Source: Streptomyces monashensis (lineage in GTDB: Bacteria; Actinomycetota; Actinomycetes; Streptomycetales; Streptomycetaceae). Taken from it: 64,000 nt of DNA. The position numbers and the translations under genes are program-made. Where the stretch lies: positions 1-64,000 of the forward strand of contig NZ_MLYO01000032.1 of the NCBI RefSeq assembly GCF_001866665.1, in the 5' to 3' direction. Shown in pieces: positions 58,656-64,000 of this stretch. The notes under the pieces are model-generated. The model saw nothing but the letters and a program-made list of their open reading frames with translations, was not told the DNA's origin and searched no databases. Numbering within the stretch: the first letter of the stretch is position 1; each line of letters starts with the position of its first letter.

Positions 58656-60224
58656 CTAGAGTGCCCGCAGCTCGCGGCGCAGGATCTTGCCGGAGGCCGC
58701 GCGCGGGACGGTGTCGATGAAGGTGATCCGGCGGACGCGTTTGTAGGGCGCGACCCGTTCGGCGACGTACAGCATGATCTCGTTCTCCGTCAGGTCCTCG
58801 GCGGCGCCGGCCCGGCGGACCACGAAGGCGTGCGGGACCTCGTTGCCGTCCGCGTTGTAGGACCCGACGACGGCGGCGTCGGCGATGCCGGGGTGGGTGA
58901 GCAGCAGCGCCTCCAGCTCGGCGGGGGCGACCTGGAAGCCCTTGTACTTGATGAGTTCCTTCACCCGGTCCACGACGTACAGCCAGCCGTCCGCGTCGAC
59001 GTGCCCGACGTCTCCGGTGTGCAGCCAGCCGTCGGCGTCGATCATCGCGGTGGTGGCGTCGGGGCGGCCGAGGTAGCCCTTCATCACCTGCGGGCCGCGG
59101 ATCAGGATCTCGCCCGGCTCGCCGGCGGCGAGGTCCTTGCCGGGGTCGTCCAGGGAGACGATCCGCATCTCGGTGCCGGCGACGAGGCGGCCGACCGTGC
59201 CGGCGGGGGCGTCGTGCAGGCGGGCGAGGGGGACGACGTGGGTGCCCGGGGACAGTTCCGTCATGCCGTAGGCCTGGCCGATCGGGGGCAGGCCGAGCCG
59301 CTGCGCGCACGCGCGCGCGAGGTGCGCGTCCAGCGGGGCGGCGGCGCTGATGACGTACTTCAGCGAGGACAGGTCGTAGTCGGCGACCGCCGGGTGCTTG
59401 GCGAGGGCGAGGACGATCGGCGGGGCCACGTACAGGCCGGTGATGCGGTGGTTCTGGATGGCCGCGAGGAAGGTCCCCAGCTCGAAGCGGGGCAGGACGA
59501 CGACCGTGGCGCCCTGGCGCAGCGGCGCGTTCATCAGGGCGGTGAGGCCGTAGATGTGGAAGAACGGCAGGACGGCGAGGATGCGGTCGCCGGGGGCGGC
59601 CGGGACGGCGGGCTCCAGCTGGGCGAGGTTGGTGGCGATCTGCCGGTGGGTGAGCATGACGCCCTTGGGGACGCCGGTGGTGCCGGAGGAGTACGGCAGG
59701 GCCGCGATGTCCTCGGCCGGGTCGAGGGCGGGCTGCGGCTCGGGGGCGGTGGTCGCGAGCATGCCGGTCAGGGAGCGGTGTCCGCTCGCGCTGTCGCAGA
59801 CGAATATCTCCCGTACACCGCCCGCGAGTTCGGCGGCCCGGCGGGCCGTGCCGAGCAGCGGTGAGACGGTGACGATCCAGCGGGCGGCGCTGTCGCGGAG
59901 CTGTTTGGCGAACTCCTCGGGCGTGGCGAGCGGGTGCACCGTGGTGACGGAGGCACCCGCGCGCGTGGCCGCGTAGAAGGCGGTCGGGAAGGCGATCGTG
60001 TTGGGGCTGTGCAGGGCGAGGACGTCGCCCTTGCGCACACCGGCGTCGGCGAGCCCGGCGGCGACGCGCCGGTGGAACCGGTCCACCTGCTCGTACGTGA
60101 GCGTGGTGCCGTCCGTGCCGTCGATCAGCGCGGGCAGGTCGCCGAACTCGGCAGCCCGGCCCAGGACGGCCTCGTGGATCGGGAGTTCTACGGGCGGAAC
60201 GTCTGCGTACTCGCTGCGGAACAC
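58656..60224 (-). CDS. 4-coumarate/cinnamate-CoA ligase-family enzyme
   Basis: 522 residues. Box I PYSSGTTGVPKGVMLTH (about 173-189), QAYGMTELSPGTH, GEILIRGPQVMKGYLGRPDATTAMIDADGWLHTGDVGHVDADGWLYVVDRVKELIKYKGFQVAPAELEALL, and the C-terminal lysine motif PRAASGKILRREL. Very close in layout to the S. coelicolor cinnamate:CoA ligase (SCO4383, from memory). GTG start with GGAGG three bases before the start of the spacer. It feeds acyl-CoA to the dehydrogenase upstream in the operon. Confidence 0.9.
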   Translation of the reverse strand: MFRSEYADVPPVELPIHEAVLGRAAEFGDLPALIDGTDGTTLTYEQVDRFHRRVAAGLADAGVRKGDVLALHSPNTIAFPTAFYAATRAGASVTTVHPLATPEEFAKQLRDSAARWIVTVSPLLGTARRAAELAGGVREIFVCDSASGHRSLTGMLATTAPEPQPALDPAEDIAALPYSSGTTGVPKGVMLTHRQIATNLAQLEPAVPAAPGDRILAVLPFFHIYGLTALMNAPLRQGATVVVLPRFELGTFLAAIQNHRITGLYVAPPIVLALAKHPAVADYDLSSLKYVISAAAPLDAHLARACAQRLGLPPIGQAYGMTELSPGTHVVPLARLHDAPAGTVGRLVAGTEMRIVSLDDPGKDLAAGEPGEILIRGPQVMKGYLGRPDATTAMIDADGWLHTGDVGHVDADGWLYVVDRVKELIKYKGFQVAPAELEALLLTHPGIADAAVVGSYNADGNEVPHAFVVRRAGAAEDLTENEIMLYVAERVAPYKRVRRITFIDTVPRAASGKILRRELRAL

Positions 60225-60264
60225 GGTTCCTCCAGGCGGAAGCGGCGGCTCGGTGCGGCTCGGC

Positions 60265-61425
60265 TCAGTACGACTTGGGCAGGCCGAGCGTCTGGTGGGA
60301 GACGTAGTTGAGAATCATCTCCCGGCTCACCGGCGCGATACGAGCCACGCGCGCGGCCGTTATCAGCGAGGCGAGGCCGAACTCGCGCGTGAGGCCGTTG
60401 CCGCCGAGCGTGTGCACGGCCTGGTCGACGGCCTTCACGCAGGCCTCCCCGGCCGCGTACTTCGCCATGTTGGCGGCCTCGCCCGCGCCCGTGTCGTCAC
60501 CGGCGTCGTAGAGGTGTGCCGCCTTCTGCATCATCAGCCGGGCCAGCTCCAGGTCGATGTGCGCCTGGGCCAGGGGGTGCGCGATGGCCTGGTGGGCGCC
60601 GATGGGGGCCTTCCAGACGGTGCGGTCGCGCGCGTACTCGACGGCCTTGGCGAGCGCGTACCGGCCCATGCCGATCGCGAACGCGGCGGTCATGATCCGT
60701 TCCGGGTTCAGCCCGGCGAACAGCTGGAGCAGGCCGGCGTCCTCGTCACCGACGAGCGCGTCCGCGGGCAGCCGTACGTCGTCCAGGACCAGCTCGAACT
60801 GCTTCTCCGCCGCGTTCAGTTCCATGTCGATGGGGCGCTTGTCGAAGCCTTCGGCGTCCGTCGGGACGATGAACAGGCAGGGCTTGAGGCGACCGGTGCG
60901 GGCGTCCTCGGTACGGCCGACGATCAGGACGGCGTCGGCGATGTCGACACCGGAGATGAAGACCTTGCGGCCGCTGAGCAGCCAGTCGGCGCCGTCCTTG
61001 CGCGCGGTCGTCGTGATGCGGTGGGAGTTGGAGCCGGCGTCGGGCTCGGTGATGCCGAAGGCCATGAGCCGGGTGCCGTCGGCGATGCCGGGGAGCCACT
61101 GCCGCTTCTGCGCCTCGGTGCCGAAACGGGAGATGACCGTGCCGCAGATGGCGGGCGAGACGACGAGCATGAGCAGCGGCGAGCCGGCGGCGCCCAGTTC
61201 CTCGAGCACGATGGAGAGTTCGGTGATGCCGCCGCCTCCGCCGCCGTGTGCCTCCGGCAGGTTGACGCCGAGGTAGCCGAGCTTTCCCGCCTCGCTCCAG
61301 AGCTCGGTGGGAGGTTTGCCTTCGGCGATGGTGCGGGTGAGGTAGTCGCGGCCGTAGCGGTTGCCCAGGGCGGACACCGCGGACCGCAGGGCCTTGTGTT
61401 CTTCGGATTCGATGTGGGTGGTCAT
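60265..61425 (-). CDS. Acyl-CoA dehydrogenase
   Basis: 386 residues, standard form: YLGVNLPEAHGGGGGGITELSIVLEELG, MAFGITEPDAGSNSHRITTTARKDGADWLLSGRKVFISG, YARDRTVWKAPIGAHQAIAHPLAQAHIDLELARLMMQKAAHLYDAG and LGGNGLTREFGLASLI. ATG follows GGAGG. It probably oxidises the acyl-CoA delivered by the ligase downstream, or a branched-chain acyl-CoA ahead of the carboxylase encoded upstream. Confidence 0.88.
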   Translation of the reverse strand: MTTHIESEEHKALRSAVSALGNRYGRDYLTRTIAEGKPPTELWSEAGKLGYLGVNLPEAHGGGGGGITELSIVLEELGAAGSPLLMLVVSPAICGTVISRFGTEAQKRQWLPGIADGTRLMAFGITEPDAGSNSHRITTTARKDGADWLLSGRKVFISGVDIADAVLIVGRTEDARTGRLKPCLFIVPTDAEGFDKRPIDMELNAAEKQFELVLDDVRLPADALVGDEDAGLLQLFAGLNPERIMTAAFAIGMGRYALAKAVEYARDRTVWKAPIGAHQAIAHPLAQAHIDLELARLMMQKAAHLYDAGDDTGAGEAANMAKYAAGEACVKAVDQAVHTLGGNGLTREFGLASLITAARVARIAPVSREMILNYVSHQTLGLPKSY

Positions 61426-61479
61426 GCGAGTCCTCCGAGTGCGGCTTGTGTGTGGTTGCTCGCGCGGTTCCCCGCGCTC

Positions 61480-63339
61480 CTAGGCTTGGCTGCTCTCGAC
61501 GACCGCCAGGAGCGTCCCCATCTCCACCTGCTGTCCGGTCCTGACCGGGAGGGCCGTCAGCGTGCCCGCCGCCGGTGCCGCGATCCGGTGCTGCATCTTC
61601 ATCGCCTCCAGCCAGATCAGCGGCCGGCCCGCCTCGACGGGCGCCCCCTCCTCCAGTCCCTCGGCGATGCGGACGACCGTGCCCGGCATCGGGGCGAGCA
61701 GGGAGCCCGGGGCCCGCTGGGCGGTGGGGGCGGGGAAGCGGGGCAGGGCGGTGAGACGGATGTCGTTGACATGGACCTGGTCGCCGTACGCGGAGACCTC
61801 GAACCGGCGCCGTACGCCGTCGGCTTCGAGGACGACCACGCGCGCGTCCGCGTGCACGACGCGCACGCCGTCCGCCGTGAGTCCCTCACGCGTGTGCGTG
61901 TAGCGGACCTCGCACACCTTCCCCGCCCTCTCGTACCGCTTGACCTGCGGCTGCGAGGGCAGGTTGCGCCAGCCGCCGAAGCGGGAGCGGGCAGGTGCGC
62001 AGGCGTCGGCCAGGGCGGCGGCCAGCGGGGCGTACGGGTCCGGGACAGGTGAGGTGAGAGCGGCGAGGTGGCGGTCGTAGAAGCCGGTGTCCATGCGGGC
62101 CGCCGCGAACTCCTCGTGGCGCAGGGAGCGCACCAGCAGGTCCCGGTTGGTGGCGGGGCCGTGGACCACCGCGCTCTCCAGGGCGCCCGCGAGCCTGCGG
62201 AGCGCCTCCGCGCGCGTGGGGGCGTGGGCGACGACCTTGGCGAGCATCGGGTCGTAGTGCACGCCGATGGCGTCACCGTCGGTGTACCCGGTGTCGAGAC
62301 GGACCCCGGCCGGTACGGCCAGCCGGTGCAGGGTGCCGGTCTGCGGGGCCCAGTCGCGGGCGGGGTCCTCGGCGTACAGGCGGGCCTCGATCGCGTGCCC
62401 ACGCGCGCGTGGCGGCTCTTTCGCCAGCGCGTGGCCCTCGGCGATGCGGAGCTGTTCGGCGACGAGGTCGAGCCCGAACACCTCCTCCGTGACGGGGTGT
62501 TCGACCTGGAGGCGGGTGTTCATCTCCAGGAAGTGCGCGCGGCCGTCGGCGACGAGGAACTCGACGGTGCCCGCACCCACGTAGTCGACGGCGCGCGCGG
62601 CCCGCACGGCCAACGCGTACAGCTCCTCCGTGAGTCCCTCGGCGAGTCCGGGCGCCGGGGCCTCCTCGATCACCTTCTGGTGACGGCGCTGGAGGGAGCA
62701 GTCGCGGGTGCCGAGCGGCCAGACGGTGCCATGGGCGTCGGCGAGGATCTGCACCTCGACATGGCGGCCGTGCTCAAGATACGGCTCCACGAAGACCTCG
62801 CCGTCGCCGAAGGCGCTCGCGGCCTCGGCGTGCGCGGCCTCCAGTGCGGTGCTCAGCTCCTCCGGGCGGCGCACGATCCGCATCCCGCGCCCGCCCCCGC
62901 CGGCGGCCGCCTTCACCAGCACCGGCAGATCCGCCGCAGTGACCTCGGCCGCGTCGAGCGGCGTGATCCCCATCAGCTCCTTGGCACGGGTCTTGGACGC
63001 CATGGCCTCGATGGCCTCGGGGGACGGGCCGATCCAGGTCAGGCCGGCACCCTGGACCGCGCGCGCGAAGTCGGCGTTCTCGGAGAGGAAGCCGTAACCG
63101 GGGTGCACGGCGTCCGCGCCGGCGGCCAGCGCGGCCTTCACGAGCAGGTCGCCGCGCAGATAGGTGTCGGCGGGGGCCGACCCCGGCAGTCGTACGGCCG
63201 TGTCGGCCACGCGCGCGTGGAGCGCGTTCTCGTCGGCGTCCGCGTGCACGGCGACCGTCCGGATCCCCAACTCACCACAGGTACGGAAGATCCGGCAGGC
63301 GATCTCGCCCCGGTTGGCGACGAGCAGTGTCGAAATCAC
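61480..63339 (-). CDS. Acyl-CoA carboxylase alpha subunit (biotin carboxylase plus BCCP)
   Basis: 619 residues. Biotin carboxylase domain to about 450 (LLVANRGEIACRIFRTCGELG, VHPGYGFLSENADFARAV, VKAAAGGGGRGMR, EMNTRLQVEHPVTEEVFGLDLV), a linker, and a C-terminal biotinyl domain with WLEAMKMQHRIAAPAAG carrying the biotinylated lysine. It carboxylates biotin with ATP and bicarbonate. The GTG at 63339 follows GAGGGATTCC. The beta subunit gene ends nine bases upstream; the two form an acetyl/propionyl- or 3-methylcrotonyl-type carboxylase. Confidence 0.9.
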   Translation of the reverse strand: MISTLLVANRGEIACRIFRTCGELGIRTVAVHADADENALHARVADTAVRLPGSAPADTYLRGDLLVKAALAAGADAVHPGYGFLSENADFARAVQGAGLTWIGPSPEAIEAMASKTRAKELMGITPLDAAEVTAADLPVLVKAAAGGGGRGMRIVRRPEELSTALEAAHAEAASAFGDGEVFVEPYLEHGRHVEVQILADAHGTVWPLGTRDCSLQRRHQKVIEEAPAPGLAEGLTEELYALAVRAARAVDYVGAGTVEFLVADGRAHFLEMNTRLQVEHPVTEEVFGLDLVAEQLRIAEGHALAKEPPRARGHAIEARLYAEDPARDWAPQTGTLHRLAVPAGVRLDTGYTDGDAIGVHYDPMLAKVVAHAPTRAEALRRLAGALESAVVHGPATNRDLLVRSLRHEEFAAARMDTGFYDRHLAALTSPVPDPYAPLAAALADACAPARSRFGGWRNLPSQPQVKRYERAGKVCEVRYTHTREGLTADGVRVVHADARVVVLEADGVRRRFEVSAYGDQVHVNDIRLTALPRFPAPTAQRAPGSLLAPMPGTVVRIAEGLEEGAPVEAGRPLIWLEAMKMQHRIAAPAAGTLTALPVRTGQQVEMGTLLAVVESSQA

Positions 63340-63347
63340 GGAATCCC

Positions 63348-64000
63348 TCACATCCGGAAGACGCCGAAGCCGCCACGCGCGCCCTCGTAGGGCGCGGTGT
63401 GGATCGCGGACAGGCACAGGCCGAGGACGGTGCGGGTGTCGCGCGGGTCGATGACGCCGTCGTCGTACAGCCGCCCGGACAGGAACATCGGCAGCGACTC
63501 GGACTCGATCTGCTGCTCCACCATCGCGCGCAGCGCGGCGTCCGCGTCCTCGTCGTACGGCGCTCCCTTGGCCGCCGCCGACTGCCGGGCGACGATCGAC
63601 AGCACGCCGGCGAGCTGCTGCGGGCCCATGACGGCCGACTTGGCGCCGGGCCAGGCGAACAGGAAGCGCGGGTCGTAGGCGCGCCCGCACATGCCGTAGT
63701 GCCCGGCGCCGTACGACGCGCCCATGAGGACCGACAGGTGCGGGACCCGGCTGTTGCTGACGGCGTTGATCATCATGGCGCCGTGCTTGATGATCCCGCC
63801 CTGTTCGTACTCCTTGCCGACCATGTAGCCGGTGGTGTTGTGCAGGAAGAGCAGCGGGATGTCGCGCTGGTTGGCGAGCTGGATGAACTGGGCGGCCTTC
63901 TGCGACTCCGCGCTGAACAGGACCCCCTGGGCGTTGGCGAGGATGCCGACCGGATAGCCGTGCAGGGACGCCCAGCCGGTGGTGAGGCTCGTGCCGTAGA
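63348..64000 (-). CDS. Acyl-CoA carboxylase beta (carboxyltransferase) subunit, partial
   Basis: C-terminal 217 residues or so; the 5' end lies beyond the window. It reads LTTGWASLHGYPVGILANAQ, then GVLFSAESQKAAQFIQLANQ and LHNTTGYMVGKEYEQGGIIKHG, GASYGAGHYGMCGRAYDPRFLFAWPGAKSAVMGPQQLAGVLS, and ends YEGARGGFGVFRM. The FxxR-type C-terminus and the AMxxAVSNSRVPH segment resemble 3-methylcrotonyl/geranyl-type carboxyltransferases more than AccD. First gene visible of the six-gene operon. Confidence 0.88.
   Translation of the reverse strand, partial: YGTSLTTGWASLHGYPVGILANAQGVLFSAESQKAAQFIQLANQRDIPLLFLHNTTGYMVGKEYEQGGIIKHGAMMINAVSNSRVPHLSVLMGASYGAGHYGMCGRAYDPRFLFAWPGAKSAVMGPQQLAGVLSIVARQSAAAKGAPYDEDADAALRAMVEQQIESESLPMFLSGRLYDDGVIDPRDTRTVLGLCLSAIHTAPYEGARGGFGVFRM

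Noticed and set aside
1..64000. CRISPR arrays, tRNA/rRNA genes and complete insertion sequences
   Set aside because: No regular repeat-spacer arrays, cloverleaf-like segments or transposase motifs were recognised by eye on either strand; a tRNA or IS search program was not available.

Overview
This window is Streptomyces-type chromosomal DNA, or from a very close relative. It is extremely GC-rich, third codon positions are almost always G or C, and it carries actinomycete marker families: a mycothiol-dependent-enzyme (MDMPI) domain, a deazaflavin (F420)-type nitroreductase, a DmdR1-like DtxR repressor, stand-alone RsbW-like ATPases, and XRE/TPR developmental regulators. From memory, the gene order from about 38 kb to the right edge (sigma factor, STAS protein, purU, SCO4402-family protein, DtxR repressor, SIS protein, pdxH, citrate synthase, cinnamate/4-coumarate-CoA ligase, acyl-CoA carboxylase) matches the S. 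coelicolor core around SCO4380-SCO4410. No database was consulted.

Left part (72-4155, 9.7-13.6 kb and 19.5-38.3 kb): a large CoA-thioester catabolic gene set of the steroid or terpenoid-ring type. It has two or three acyl-CoA ligases, an ADP-forming-type acyl-CoA synthetase, five acyl-CoA dehydrogenases or subunits, three enoyl-CoA hydratase-type enzymes, two Ltp-type thiolase-fold proteins and two DUF35 zinc-ribbon/OB proteins. It also has an MFE-2-like short-chain dehydrogenase, a zinc alcohol dehydrogenase, an amidohydrolase, a cyclase-family hydrolase, a flavin reductase, a flavin monooxygenase-like protein, DoxX, an MFS carrier and an AraC/DJ-1 regulator. Reading the gaps by eye, almost every transcription unit in this set starts at one 15-bp inverted repeat, CTGACGnnnCGTCAG, found singly or in pairs. 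This defines one regulon, for which the TetR gene at 7788-8435 is the obvious candidate repressor. The substrate cannot be told from the sequence.

A block at 13.67-18.66 kb interrupts the catabolic set. On the minus strand it holds a 53-residue basic peptide with a strong ribosome site, a stem-loop, a glutaminase-less asparagine-synthetase homologue of the lasso-cyclase/beta-lactam-synthetase type, a GNAT acetyltransferase and a small unknown protein. An RsbW-like ATPase and a divergent XRE/TPR regulator follow. It looks like a RiPP-type biosynthetic cassette lacking the usual leader protease, and is the most likely place for an undescribed system.

Other genes at 4.3-9.7 kb: a soluble Ser/Thr kinase fused to a PQQ-type beta-propeller, a double-VOC protein, the TetR gene, and a divergent Lrp/LysE pair.

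Right part (38.3-64 kb): an ECF-like sigma factor with a zinc-finger/MDMPI anti-sigma gene, a STAS antagonist, an EF-hand protein, purU, an amino-acid-type ABC binding lipoprotein, a membrane protein with repeated TQYIPP motifs, an NsdA-like regulator, a prim-pol-like protein, an alpha/beta hydrolase lacking its serine nucleophile, a DtxR-family iron repressor, a SIS protein, a PAS sensor, pdxH, citrate synthase and a 2-oxoglutarate oxygenase. Last is a minus-strand operon (carboxylase beta and alpha, acyl-CoA dehydrogenase, 4CL-type ligase, enoyl-CoA hydratase, TetR) that runs off the right edge.

No rRNA, tRNA, CRISPR array or complete insertion sequence was recognised.
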